Source of the DNA: Rutpela maculata
Lineage: Eukaryota > Arthropoda > Insecta > Coleoptera > Cerambycidae
NCBI GenBank assembly: GCA_936432065.2
Contig: OW386285.2
Span: 177,487,984-177,551,983, forward strand
Reading direction: 5' to 3'
DNA length: 64,000 bases
The translations under genes and the position numbers were made by a program. Under the pieces are notes generated by a model. The model was given only the letters and a program-made list of their open reading frames with translations. It did not search any database and was not told where the DNA came from. This document shows positions 50,565-61,803 of this stretch, piece by piece; position 1 is the stretch's first letter; every line of letters starts with the position of its first letter.

Positions 50565-51550
50565 CTAATAAAGCTTAAATATAGATTTGAATTTTTGAAT
50601 AGGCTCGAATTTTAGGTTTGAAAATTCTACAATTTTTGCTATTGCTTTCATAGATGCTAAAAATAAATTTTGTTCTCTTATGTTCATGTGTATGTGTGGT
50701 ATATGAACTTTATTTTTATTTTGATTGCAAGAAGTTGTTCGAATGTTTCTTAGAATTTTATTCATTTTCCGAATTTTCGGTTTGCGAGATATTTCGTTGC
50801 CGATTTGAAATGAAGGTTTTAAAACTATGTTAGGTGTTTTTATTTTCAGTTGTGATTTCGAATCATTTTTTGAAATGTTAAAAATTGAAATTGTCGGCTT
50901 GGGTTTATCTATAAAGTACGATTTTGTATCGGAAATGTTAATTCTTTGTAGGTTAACAACAGTGGATGTTAAATCTGAGATTTTTGCTTTTTCCTGTATT
51001 TCTGGTTTGGCATTAGTGTTAGCCAAATTACGTTTTAGTTTAGTTATTTTTTCAGTATGTGATTCATAAGGAATTAAATTATTTTTGTTGCCTAAATTTT
51101 GATTTTTAATTTCAAGATTTCTGTTCTTAGGTTGGGAATCCGGCTCTTGATAATTTGCATTAAAAATTGCTTTGAATTTTTGTACTGGTTCCAGCTTAAG
51201 GTTAGAGAAACTTACAGTTTTCGGTATCGCGTTAGCGTTTATATTGATGTTAGAAGTTCTCCGTTGTTATCGATTTTTTCAAGAGCATTCGGTAGGCGTA
51301 CCTTTTCATTTTCCTGGGCTAACAGTATAGCCTCGGTCTTTTCCAAGTTACATTTTAATTTGAAAATCTTGTTCATACGTGATTCGATAGGGATTACATT
51401 TTTTTCGTTGTCTACATTTTGATTGATTGACAGCTGTCTTGGGTTTAAAAATTGATATACCTGCACCTGTGTCTATTAAGATTTTAAATTTCCCTGTTGC
51501 GTCTTTCGTATATTAAAGATTTTTTGAGTTTACGGTTAACAAGGTACGAG
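50565..51550 (-). pseudogene. pol: Errantivirus protease and duplicated linker
   Basis: The protease active site ILIDTGAGISIF is encoded at about 51470-51510 and then stops short, because about 300 nt present in the plus-strand copy are missing. The linker follows, with ESRMNKIFKLKCNL and AILLAQENEKVRLPNAL. The motif FSNLKLEPVQKFKAIF occurs near 51165 and again, as FSNLKFEPIQKFKSIF, near 50600. The plus-strand copy has it once. The stretch between is therefore an internal duplication with extra sequence. Frames are broken. Confidence 0.65.
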
Positions 51551-51559
51551 AAAGCGTAT

Positions 51560-52861
51560 TTATATGAACTTTTGTTCTGGGAAGTTCAGCATGGGGTCGA
51601 TATTGTCGTTGAGGTTCATAGTTTGAATTTGAGTTTCTAGCTCCGTAATTGGTTCGAATTCCTCGTTGGGAGGATCTGTTGGTTGGTCCAAACCTTGGTA
51701 AAAATCCTGAGGGTTAGCAGTATAATCCTCGTATTGCTCGCTGTGAGAATTAGCAGTATAATTCTCCTGGAAATTTTGGTTGGTTTCAAAATTATAATTT
51801 TCGTACGATTCATTTTGAATTTGGTAATTTTGATAATCGTCGAAAGAGTAGTCGTTATATTGATTGTCATAATTGTCATAAGGTTCGTAATTCAAATGAT
51901 GAGCTTTTTGCTGGTTAAAGCGATTAAAATTTGGGTTAGGTTGGATAGCTGATGGTCGCTGTTGCATAAAATTAGGGTTCGGCCTTATGGCTGAGGGCCT
52001 GTTTTGCTGTGATTGATTTGGCTGATTATTTTGAGGGAATGTCCTCTGACTAAATTGATTATTACTCGGTTGTGCGAAGTTTTGATGAGAAAAATTTTGT
52101 GAGTTTGGGTTTCCTTGGAAACTTGGTCTCTGGAAGTTTTGAGACTGTTGCCTTGTGCGGCATTCGCTTATTACATGTCCATTCCGTTTACAGAAGGAAC
52201 AGAACTTTTGTTGCAAATTTGGACCCTGTGGTCGCTTTTGTTGAATTACTGGGTTTTTGACTGGAGTATTTTTTGGGAATTTTTGCTGTTCAAAATAAGA
52301 GAGTTGTAGCTCTCTACGAATTCTAATAATTGCGTTCATTATAGTCGGAGGGTTACTGGCACGTATTATTCTGCCTAGATTTGGTTCTAGACCCGTTAAC
52401 AAGTTATTTAATGTCATAGTTTCGATCAAGTTTGTTTGCGCTGTTCTTTGCTCTGAGATTAAATTTTGTTTTTGCACTGCAGCGTGCATTTTCGCATTGT
52501 GCGTTTGTAGACGCGAAACAAATGTTAATGCGGATTCACCAGGCAATTGGTGAATTCGTTGTAGGTCTTGAATAAGAGCTGTTAAGTCTCTAGAGTCACC
52601 GAAGTGGGTTTCTAGAAGTGCTTTAATTTCTGGCCATGTGGCAGGGTTGCGCGAATTTATAAGTTCGGCAGCTTTACCTTTTAGTTTATTTTTGATATGC
52701 ACTGTTAACAAGATTTTCTGGTCATGAATTGCCATGCGTTGGGCACACTGACATGAGTTTAAGAAAGTTTGGAGGTTGATGGCGTTACCATCGAATTCAG
52801 GTATTAAAGAAAATATTTCAGAGAGCTTGTAAGGCTCAATTTGCTCTGGTTGTTGTAGTTG

Positions 52862-52898
<37 letters not shown>

Positions 52899-52953
52899 CG
52901 GCTGATGCCGGTACTATTGGTTGAGCTGTCTCTGGTTGAGCTCTGTCTGGCAT
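51560..52953 (-). pseudogene. gag: Errantivirus Gag, frameshifted in poly-Gln tract
   Basis: The start codon at 52951-52953 gives MPDRAQPE, as in the plus-strand copy. In the CAA repeat (about 52855-52895) a 1-nt loss (CAACACAAC in place of a regular CAA run) breaks the frame. The remaining 391-codon frame (to 51560) covers the capsid region and a CCHC zinc knuckle (FCSFCKRNGHVISEC), followed by a long Asn/Gln/Tyr-rich tail ending in LNFPEQKFI. Gag builds the particle and binds RNA. This copy would need the frameshift bypassed to make full-length protein. Confidence 0.85.
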
Positions 52954-53481
52954 TTTGCTTTTTATTTAGAGATTATTTGAACTAAAAGAATTGTCTGCGT
53001 ATCAGCAGTATGATACGAGAATTAAATTAAAATTGTTTGTTATGTTGCGTACGTTAATAAATTGTGTATTAACTGTATAATACACAATGGTACCGTATTA
53101 GCAGTATAATACGAGAATAAATAACTTAAGATTAATAAAAATTGTTGCGTTGTAGCTTGTATAGGATTTGTTTGATAACAGAATTGGCTTTGTTTGCCGA
53201 GTGTATTAGCGGTATAATACACGTAAATAATTGTGATAAATAATATTTGTAAAAAAAATGAAATAAAATAACGAGATGATTCTTAAAATGACTTACGTTA
53301 ATTTCATCTCCATGAGTAGGTTCTTCGTCCGTCAAGGGATTGGGATCCGCCACCACCAGTGAGGAAGGTCTCCTTGTTCTCGCAGATGTACACGCACTAG
53401 TTAGGCACCTTCTGCAGATGTTGTCCTTGTTCTTTTGCGCTTCACTACCAGTTAGGCTTCTTGTTCTGATGATGTTTACGG

Positions 53482-53499
53482 ATCCTACCGACTGCGCCA
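53482..53499 (-). other. Primer-binding site, tRNA-Ser type
   Basis: TGGCGCAGTCGGTAGGAT on the minus strand begins one base after the 5' LTR. Its complement ends CCGACTGCGCCA, which agrees with my recollection of the 3' end of insect tRNA-Ser plus CCA. Errantiviruses of the 17.6/297 group are known to use tRNA-Ser. Confidence 0.85.
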
Positions 53500-53500
53500 A

Positions 53501-53863
53501 TGTTAGATCACGGTTCACATAAATGACTTTTTAAAAACTTTTATTTAGTTACATGGAGCCAACGTTGGCTCTTGGAGAAGGAATATAATAATAAATTAGA
53601 AGTGTTGCATTCTAACTGAGTTTAATAACTGATTCAACAAAGCGTGTTTAGTCATATTTATAACATACAGAACCTGAGTAAGCAAAATATATAACAAAGG
53701 AATTGCAGTTCTGCAGTCTGCACAAGTTATGAGAAACAAAGGTGTAATATGATATCTTGAAGATAAGCAATTAATAAGAGAAGTCGTTATCATGTAATAT
53801 GATATGCCTGTGAAGGTTTGTTACGACTAAGTCTTGGTAATAAGCGTATAATTTTATATAACA
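53501..53863 (-). repeat. 5' LTR of minus-strand errantivirus
   Basis: 363 bp, TGTTAT...TAACA on the minus strand. The sequence differs substantially from the LTR of the plus-strand copy after the first 20 bp, so the two elements belong to different subfamilies. Confidence 0.9.
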
Positions 53864-54313
53864 TATATACATATAGACCTAGCTTGTTTACATATAATGA
53901 TGAAGGCATGAATAGCGGTGGGGAAAGGAGGGTAGAACTTAATGCAAGTTTGCCATGTCACTCCATTAGTCATGTTATTAAGGAAATATCCCAATACTTA
54001 GGATAGGATATTGCGTTTTTAAAACCACCCTAATGTAATTATTACTAATAACACATATGTGTTCTAGCCTATTATCTTCAAAATGTAATGATTTAGATAA
54101 CCTTATCTATGAATTAGATATTTTTTTTTACACACTTTTTTTATTTATCTGCAAATTTTATTAAGTGTGCAACTGTGCAATACTGGACACATACTGTCAA
54201 AAGTGTCAAATATGAATTGTCGCTATATTTAATTCTTGTTGATTTGTGCTCTTTTCTTGTATATTCGAACTGTTAATTAGAATTTTCAGTTAGTTTGAGA
54301 ATTATTAGTGTTC

Positions 54314-54387
54314 ATCATGGTAAATAAATGCATTGTATGCAAAAAATATTGGGGTAAAGGATGTGGTCGCTCATTTCACAAGTACGT
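54314..54387 (+). pseudogene. Possible THAP-domain first exon
   Basis: A start gives MVNKCIVCKKYWGKGCGRSF then HK, close to a THAP zinc-finger N-terminus (M-x3-C-x2-4-C...SFHKF). A splice-donor-like AAGTACGTAA follows directly. THAP domains occur in host DNA-binding proteins and at the N-terminus of P-element transposases. The other zinc ligands (C-x2-H) are not seen downstream, so this is an isolated exon or a relic. The call rests on about 22 residues. Confidence 0.35.
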
Positions 54388-54819
54388 AAACAGAAGTCAT
54401 AGGCGTGGAAAAGGGACAGTAAATCACTTGAGGACTTGAGGCCATTCATTAATCTTAACTTGTTTATTTTTTACAATGATTAGGTATTTCATGAAATCTA
54501 TGTATTCTACTAAAACTTATAGACTCCATTTATTGTTTATATTGTTTATGTATTTTATCATGAAATATATAAATTTTTTACATTTATTTTCTTGACCAGT
54601 CTTCCATCCTTTCAAGGTATTGATAACCAGTGTAGGCAATGAAACAAACATGCATATTTTTTTTTTATAAAAGCATAAATAGTAACATTTATTACAAATA
54701 TTTCTGTAAAATAATCTATAATTTTGTAAAAGCCTAATGGTAAATTTATTAGTTCCATTTAACAGTTTAAAAAATTCACAATTCTCATTATGAAATTCAT
54801 TTTTCAATGAATTATATAC

Positions 54820-55450
54820 ACGTTTTTATTACTTCCACATCGAGTGGACGTATAGTAACGACAAAAATTAAAAAAAAAAAATTATTGTACAAATAGGCTT
54901 AGAATATAATGAAACGTCGAGATTTTAAGTTTGAGCATAAAGAAAAATTTCTGTCTGTCTGTCTATAAGTTTTTTGTGCGCACGATTACTCTGGAACCAC
55001 TTAAAATATTGACTTGAAATTTGGTAGACGTATGTATTTTAACGAGATCTGGAACTATATAAGATGAAAATATAATCATTTTCATCTTATTCCATTGAAG
55101 AGTTGGGGGTTAAATTGGGGTAAATAGGTAAATCAAGCAGGTAAGAGTCCAAAAATAGTATTTAGTGTATAGAAGAGAAGCTAATGTCTCAAAAAAATTC
55201 TTGGCATTGGCAACCCCCATTACTACCCCTACCTCATTATAAAAAAGGGGGTGAAAAAAAATTGTGTAGTGTAGAGTAGTTATTGTGTAGTGTGTGCATA
55301 AGAGCCAAAGGCCTCAAAATATTTTTTTTACTTCATCTATCCCCACTACCACCCCCACCCCATTACCGATGTGGGATATCGTTTTATGGGTTTGTGTGGT
55401 AGACGATTTCAAATATTTTGTTATTAAATTTCCATTATTAAAGTTCCATA
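54820..55450 (+). repeat. Dispersed ~600-bp repeat with GTCT tract, copy 2
   Basis: Opposite-orientation copy of 27960-28568: ACTTCCAC...GTGGACG, AATGAAACGTCGAGATT, (GTCT)n, TTGACTTGAAATTTGG and GATGTGGGATATCGTTTTATGG in the same relative order. Confidence 0.75.
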
Positions 55451-55744
55451 AACAATTATTTCCACACACAAAATTTTTTCGTTGTGAGAGACTTGGGTAG
55501 TAGATCTGGATGTGGAAGCAGCGATTTCTGGGACAGTGTTTTTTTTTTTTTATAAATATCCGATTTTGATAATATTTTGGTAAATTTTTAATGTGTATTG
55601 ATTTTTCAATAAATTACAAAAGTTGGTTCCCTAATAACTGATACGCCCATGGAAAGGATTCTACCCTCCTTTCCCCAACCCCCCTAATGCTGCATTCAAA
55701 CAGTTGTCTATGTAGAACAAAGAAATGATAGGTCTATGTATATA

Positions 55745-56107
55745 TGTTATATAAAATTATACGCTATATCATCAAGATATAAAGCGACATTACAGATAGC
55801 ATCATATTACAGTATTAGATAACAGCTTCCTTTGAATTGCTTATCTAGATATTAAGTTTCATTTTAACTTCTCACAATATTATGCTGATTAGCTAGCTTG
55901 CATTTCCTTTGTTCAACTTTGGCTGACACATCATTTGAAAACTTATAAATAAGACTAACAAGCATTTGTACCGGCAGTTATCATAGTCACTTCATATTAA
56001 ATGTATCATACATAAATTGTATCTTTTATTCAGGAATCAACGTTGATTCCTCATGTAACTAAATAAAAAGATTTTAAAAAGTCAATCACGCAAACAGTGA
56101 TCTAACA
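55745..56107 (+). repeat. 5' LTR of plus-strand errantivirus
   Basis: 363 bp from TGTTATATAAAATTATACGC to GTGATCTAACA. The ends match those of the minus-strand element, but the body differs. A TATA-like TTATAAATAAG at about 55944 and an AATAAAAAG near 56062 are candidates for promoter and polyadenylation signals. Confidence 0.92.
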
Positions 56108-56109
56108 AA

Positions 56110-56127
56110 TGGCGCAGTCGTACGGAT
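56110..56127 (+). other. Primer-binding site, degenerate tRNA-Ser type
   Basis: TGGCGCAGTCGTACGGAT starts two bases after the LTR. The first eleven bases match the PBS of the minus-strand copy and three of the last seven differ, either from drift or from another serine tRNA. Confidence 0.75.
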
Positions 56128-56603
56128 CTAACTAACATCGCGTGTTCGGGAGCCTGACTAGTGGTAAACGTATCCAGCGGAACAAGGAGTCCATCTGCAA
56201 AAGGTGCCTAACCATTGGAAAAGAACCATTAGAACAAGGAGAACTTCTTAGCCGTGGTGGTGGATCCCAATCCTTTAATTAGAAGAACCTACTAACCAGA
56301 TGAAGAAAATATTCACGTAAGTCATTTTAAGAATCATCTCGCTTACTTTATTCATAACCTATTTAAGTGAACAGTTCTATTGTCAAAGTGAAATCCATTC
56401 CTTTACAAACGCAACGAAACAAGTTAATTTAATTTTAAGTCTATTTATTTTCGTATTCACGAAACATTGTGTATTATACAGCTAATATACAATCCATTTA
56501 CGCACGCAACGTAACAAGCTAATTTAATTTAAGTTCGTATCATACTGCTGATACGCAACCAATTTCTTTTTGCAATTCAAATAATCTCTAAATAAAAAGC
56601 AAA

Positions 56604-58025
56604 ATGCCAGATAGAGCTCAACCAGAGACAGCTCAACCAACAGCACCGGCATCAGCCGAACAACAACAACAGCAACAACAACAACTACAACAACAACTAC
56701 AACAACAACTACAACAACAACTACAACAACAACAACAACCAGAGCAAATTGAGCCTTACAAGCTCTCTGAAGTATTTTCATTGATACCGGAATTTGATGG
56801 CAACGCCATTAATTTACAAACATTTTTAAACTCATGTCAGTGTGCACAAAGTATGGCAATCCATGACCAGAAAATTTTACTAACAATCCACATCAAAAAT
56901 AAGTTAAAAGGCAAAGCTGCCGAATTAATTAATTCACGCAACCCTGGCACCTGGCCAGAAATCAAAGCACTCTTGGAAACTCATTTTGGGGACTCCAGAG
57001 ATCTAACGGCCCTGATTCAGGACCTGCAGCGCATTCACCAATTGCCAGGCGAATCCGCATTAACATTTGTATCGCGTCTACAAACGCACAACGCGAAGAT
57101 GCACGCCGCAGTGCAAAAACAAAACCTCACGGGAACGCAAAGAACTGCACAATCAGATCTTATAGAAACCATGACGCTTAATAATTCGTTAACGGGCTTA
57201 GAACCAAACTTAGGCCGCATCATACGTGCCAGTAACCCTCCAACCATACTAAAAGCTGTTAGCAGAATTCGGAGAGAACTGCAACTCTCCTATTTTGAAC
57301 AACAAAAATTTCCGAAAAACAGTCCGGTCAAAAATCTCAATTTACAACACAAACGACCAACCTCTAATTTTCAACAGAAATTCTGCTCATTTTGTAAAAG
57401 AAATGGACACGTCATAAACGAATGTCGTACAAGGCAACAGCAACAGTCTATGCCATCGACATCAAACTTCCAGAGACCAAATTATCAAGGAAACCCAAAT
57501 TTCCAAAATTTCTCTCAAACCAATCAATTTAATCAGAGGACATTCCCTCAACCTAATCAATCTAGTCAACCACAACAAAACAGGCCCTCAGCCATAAGAC
57601 CGAACCCGAATTTCAATCAGCAAAGACCCTCTGCTATTCAACCAAACCCAAACTTCAACCGTTTTAATCAACAAAAAACGCATCATCTAAATTACGAACC
57701 TTATGAAAACCAATGCGATTTTAATCAATACAGTGACTATTCTTCTGTTTACCAAACTGCAGAGGATACTTACGAACATTATAACTTTGAAACTAACCAA
57801 AATTTCCAAGAGAATTATACAGCTAATTCTCAATACGAACAGTACGAGGATTATACTGCTAATCCTCAGGATTTTCGTTTAGACCCGGAGTACCCCACGG
57901 ATACTCCAACACAACAAACAGACCAATTCGAACCAATTACGGAACTAGAAACTCAAATACAAACTATGAATCTCAACGACAGTTTCGACCCGTCCCTGAA
58001 CTTCCCAGAACAGAAGTTCTTTTAA
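56604..58025 (+). CDS. gag: Errantivirus Gag polyprotein
   Basis: 473 residues, intact. Starts MPDRAQPE with a poly-Gln tract (about residues 20-47), followed by a capsid-like domain including SEVFSLIPEFDGNAINLQTF and LPGESALTFVSRLQ. A CCHC zinc knuckle, C-x2-C-x4-H-x4-C in CSFCKRNGHVINEC, lies at about residues 261-274. The C-terminal third is rich in Asn, Gln, Pro, Tyr and ends LNFPEQKFF. Gag forms the particle and packages RNA. A zinc knuckle is worth noting, since the Drosophila errantivirus Gags I know of are described as lacking a canonical one. The start agrees with the minus-strand copy. pol overlaps its end in the -1 frame. Confidence 0.92.
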   Translation: MPDRAQPETAQPTAPASAEQQQQQQQQLQQQLQQQLQQQLQQQQQPEQIEPYKLSEVFSLIPEFDGNAINLQTFLNSCQCAQSMAIHDQKILLTIHIKNKLKGKAAELINSRNPGTWPEIKALLETHFGDSRDLTALIQDLQRIHQLPGESALTFVSRLQTHNAKMHAAVQKQNLTGTQRTAQSDLIETMTLNNSLTGLEPNLGRIIRASNPPTILKAVSRIRRELQLSYFEQQKFPKNSPVKNLNLQHKRPTSNFQQKFCSFCKRNGHVINECRTRQQQQSMPSTSNFQRPNYQGNPNFQNFSQTNQFNQRTFPQPNQSSQPQQNRPSAIRPNPNFNQQRPSAIQPNPNFNRFNQQKTHHLNYEPYENQCDFNQYSDYSSVYQTAEDTYEHYNFETNQNFQENYTANSQYEQYEDYTANPQDFRLDPEYPTDTPTQQTDQFEPITELETQIQTMNLNDSFDPSLNFPEQKFF

Positions 58026-58075
58026 ATACACCCCCGCATACCTTACTAACCGTAAACTCAAAAAACCTCTATTAT

Positions 58076-59998
58076 ATGAAAGACGCAACTGGTAAATTTA
58101 AAATCTTAATTGACACAGGTGCAGGCATATCGATTTTTAAACCTAAAACAGCTGAAAATTATAGACGTAGATCTCCTGAAAATGTAATTATACAGGGTAT
58201 TACCGATCAAAAAATATATATCAACGAATCTGTTCTCATCCCCTTTTCAGATGAGTCACACAAAGTTTATATCTATAATCTAGATATAGATTTTGATGGA
58301 TTATTAGGCGCAGATTTCCTAGAACATTACGAATGCCAAGTAGACTTTAAAAATAAACAACTAGTCACAAATTTCAAAACCGTACCACTATTTAAAGTCA
58401 CAGAAGAAACTACAGTAAATTTACCTGTACAACCCACTATTAACTCTAACATCAAAAACCAAAATCTAAATTTAGGCAACATCAAAAATTTAATTTCTAT
58501 CGAACCTCGCATGGAAAAAATCTGTAAACTAAAATGTAACCTGCGAAATACCGAGGCTATACTATTAGCCCAGGAAAACGAGAAAGTACGTTTACCAAAC
58601 GCCATTGTCAAAATCGATCACAATGGAGAATTTTTAACTTCAATAATAAACGCAAACGCCATCCCAAAAACCGTAAACTTCTCAAATCTTAACCTGGAAC
58701 CAGTACAAAAATTCAAATCAATTTTTAATTTAAATACTCAAAATTCTGACCAACACTTACAGACAGACAGATCCTTTGAAATCAGGAACGAATTGCGCTT
58801 GGATCATCTAAACGAAGAAGAGGCCGAAATAGTAACGCAGCTTTGTTTAGACTTTCAAGATATATTCTATTTAGAAGGAGACAATTTGACCTTTACCAAC
58901 GAAATCAAACACCCTATTGACACCGACAATTTCCGACCGATATTTACGAAATCGTATCGCTATCCTCAAGTCCATAAAGAAGAAGTTAAGTCCCAAGTAT
59001 CGAAAATGTTAAGTCAAGGTATTATTCAACCCTCAATCTCACCTTGGTCCTCTCCTGTCTGGGTAGTTCCCCAAAAACTGGACGCTTCTGGTAAACAGAA
59101 ATGGCGCGTTGTAGTCGACTACCGCAAACTCAACGAGGTTACAATCGGTGACAAATATCCTCTGCCCAACATTTCCGATCTTTTAGACCAACTTGGCAAA
59201 TGCCAATATTTCACAACCTTAGACTTGGCTTCTGGTTTTCACCAAATCGAAATTAATCCCGCAGATATTCAAAAGACTGCTTTCACAGTTGAGAACGGTC
59301 ATTATGAATTCGTGCGAATGCCATTTGGACTCAAAAATGCTCCATCAACTTTTCAAAGAGTTATGGATAACATCCTGTTAGGTATTCAAAATGAACGATG
59401 TCTCGTCTACATGGACGATATTATTATTTACTCTCCTACAATTCACGAACACATTTCCCGTCTAACTGAAGTCTTTAAACGCCTTCAAAAAGCCAACCTC
59501 AAAATTCAACCAGACAAATGCGAGTTTCTCCGCAAGGAAGTCGCTTATTTAGGACACCTAATTACAAAAGACGGCGTAAAACCAAACCCTTCGAAAGTTG
59601 ACGCTATTTTAAATTTTCCTCAACCGAAAAATCCAAAAGAAATTAAATCATTTCTAGGCTTAGCCGGATATTATAGGCGCTTTATTCCTAATTTCTCCAA
59701 GATAACCAAGCCCTTAACAAAACTACTACAAAAAGACGTACCATTTCTCTTCAACAATGATTGTATAAATTCTTTTCAAAATTTGAAACAAACATTAACG
59801 ACAACTCCGATATTAATCTACCCCAACTTTGATGAACCTTTCGTTCTAACCACTGATGCGAGCGCATTTGCCGTCGGCTCGGTGCTGAGCCAGGGGCCTA
59901 TTGGCAAAGATTTACCCATTGCCTATGCTTCTAGAACCTTGTGCAGTGCAGAAACTAAATATTCAACGATTGAACGCGAGCTTTTATCGATAGTATGA
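58076..59998 (+). pseudogene. pol: Errantivirus Pol, part 1: protease, RT, start of RNase H
   Basis: 640 residues from the first ATG. The frame is open further upstream into gag, so translation presumably enters by -1 frameshifting. Protease active site LIDTGAG at about residues 11-17; RT with LDLASGFHQIEINP, MPFGLKNAPSTFQ and YMDD (59408-59419, residues 445-448); start of RNase H TTDASAFAVGSVLSQ at about 590. It stops at TGA 59996-59998 because of a single-base frameshift relative to the next ORF, which continues the RNase H domain. That break separates RT from integrase, so this copy cannot make a complete Pol without bypass. Confidence 0.9.
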
Positions 59999-61803
59999 GT
60001 GTAAAGCACTTTAGACCATATCTGTATGGTAGGAAGTTCAAGCTTGTCACCGACCACAGACCACTCACCTGGCTATTCTCTATAAAAGATCCAGGAAGTA
60101 GACTTGCCCGTTGGCGACTCAAATTAGAAGAGTACGATTACGAAATAATTTATAAACCCGGCAAAATCAATAAGAACGCGGACGCACTTTCCAGAATCAA
60201 AATTAATCATTTTTCCGAATGTTCCAAATTCTATTCAAAGGTTCTAGCCGCGAATGACGAAGAGTCAGACGACGACGAATACCCAGACGATAATAACGAA
60301 ATCACTAACGAACAAATTTCTCAAGAATTTGAAACTTTCGCCAACCTATATAAAACAACATCTTTAATAGACTATTCAAAAATCAAAGCATCAAACAAAC
60401 AACTCTTATACCGAGAACACAAAGATATTATAACTTTCTTCCAACAAAATAACTTACAAGACCTCCACCATAAAATTATCGAGGACATATTCGAAGAAAA
60501 TCCCGAATTTCATAACGATAAAATCAATATTGTATCAAGCAAAACAGTCAGACATAGGAGATATTTTATCATCCTTCTACCTTTTGATATCGAATCTGTA
60601 ATTGAACATCTATTTTTGGTATTATTTAAAAATCAAGATGTTTTAGACCTTTCTAAGACATGCTTTGTCGAAAATAACCTAGACCTCCCCATACTCGAAA
60701 TTCTGTCATTCATTTTTGCGGAAAAAGACTTAAAAGTAGTAATTTGTCAAGATATCGTCAGAACTTCCGACGAAGATGAAATTCCAATCATATTGGAGCA
60801 AAATCATTTTGGTAAAAATAATCTACACCGTGGAATAAATGAAACGATTCGAAGAATTAGAGAAAAATACACTTGGCAAGGTCTAACTAAAGACGTTGAA
60901 AATTTTATAAAAAATTGCGAAACTTGCCAAAAGACTAAAGTATGCCGGAAAAACCTTAACAACCCTCTAGTAGTCACAGAAACCCCAAGAACACCATTCG
61001 AAAGAATTAATATCGATTTATTTGAATTCCCAACTCGAAATTACGCTTTAACTGTTCGCGACGAGTTAACTAAATTTACACAAGCCTATGCAGTCCCGGA
61101 CAAATCCGCAAAATCCGTCGTAAATACCTTGTTGTTATACTTTCAACATTACGGTACCCCGCTAAGAATCCATTGCGATTACGGTGGCGAATTTGACAAC
61201 CGCTTGCTCAAAAATCTCTGCACCCTCTACGACATAAAGTTAACTTATTCAAGCGTAGGACATCCCCAATCGAACGGATCAATAGAAAGATTTCATGCTA
61301 CCTTAGCTGAAATGATAAGAATTCATAAAACTGAAAACCCGAACGAACATCCATTCACGATTTTACCATATGCAGTAATATGTTATAACAATTCGGTAAA
61401 TAAAACTCACGGTTTCACCCCATATGAACTTATCTTTGGTCATACGTCTAACAGACCACCTGAAACTTTATATAACCAAAAAGAGTTAATAACCAAATAC
61501 GTTAGAGATTTAAACAACAGAATATCCCACTACTATAAAATAGCCCGTAGTCGAACACAATCTCAAAAAGAGAAAGCAAAAGTTCGTTTCGACAGAAATG
61601 TTCCTCAAAAACGATCTGAGTACAAAATAGGTGACTTAGTTTACGTAAAAGAATCACAAATCAAAAACAAATTGAAAAACAAATTTAACGGTCCTTTTAA
61701 AATAAAAGAAATTTTTCAAAATTCTGCTACCTTATTAAACCTCGAAACGAAACAAGAAACCAAAGTAAATTTTGATAGAAGGAAACCATATACTGAAAAT
61801 TAA
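59995..61803 (+). pseudogene. pol: Errantivirus Pol, part 2: RNase H end and integrase
   Basis: 602 residues. It begins in RNase H (VKHFRPYLYGRKFKLVTDHR, NADALSR at about 62-68). An acidic linker leads to the integrase zinc-binding head (H...LHRG, then CETC). The D-D-E core follows: IDLFEFPTRNYAL, HCDYGGEFDN and NGSIERFHATLAE, all with catalytic residues present. The GPF module (KFNGPFKIKEIF) follows and the ORF ends at TAA 61801-61803, overlapping env by about 30 nt. It is not a separate gene; it is the downstream half of pol, set apart by the frameshift. Confidence 0.9.

Larger units (their letters stand above)
45936..53863 (-). mobile_element. Endogenous errantivirus (Ty3/gypsy with env), defective copy
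   Basis: LTRs of 362 and 363 bp (45936-46297 and 53501-53863), TGTTAT...TAACA on the minus strand, flanked by TATA on both sides (45932-45935 and 53864-53867). The tRNA-Ser-type PBS lies 1 nt inside the 5' LTR. The order gag, degraded pol, env is that of errantiviruses. LTRs differ by roughly ten changes in the compared part, so the insertion is not recent. Protease is cut short, RT is absent, integrase is broken and env is open. It is 7.9 kb. Confidence 0.9.
53864..55744. repeat. Spacer between the two errantiviruses, with inverted ends
   Basis: TATATACATATAGACCTA at the left edge and TAGGTCTATGTATATA at the right edge are inverted, and both sides continue to a shared GGGGAAAGGAGGGTAGAA block. 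So the spacer looks like an inverted-repeat element into whose two ends the retroelements inserted. It holds a possible THAP exon and a dispersed repeat. Confidence 0.6.

Noticed and set aside
56524..56781. Poly-valine ORF on the minus strand
   Set aside because: Antisense of the CAA repeat in gag.
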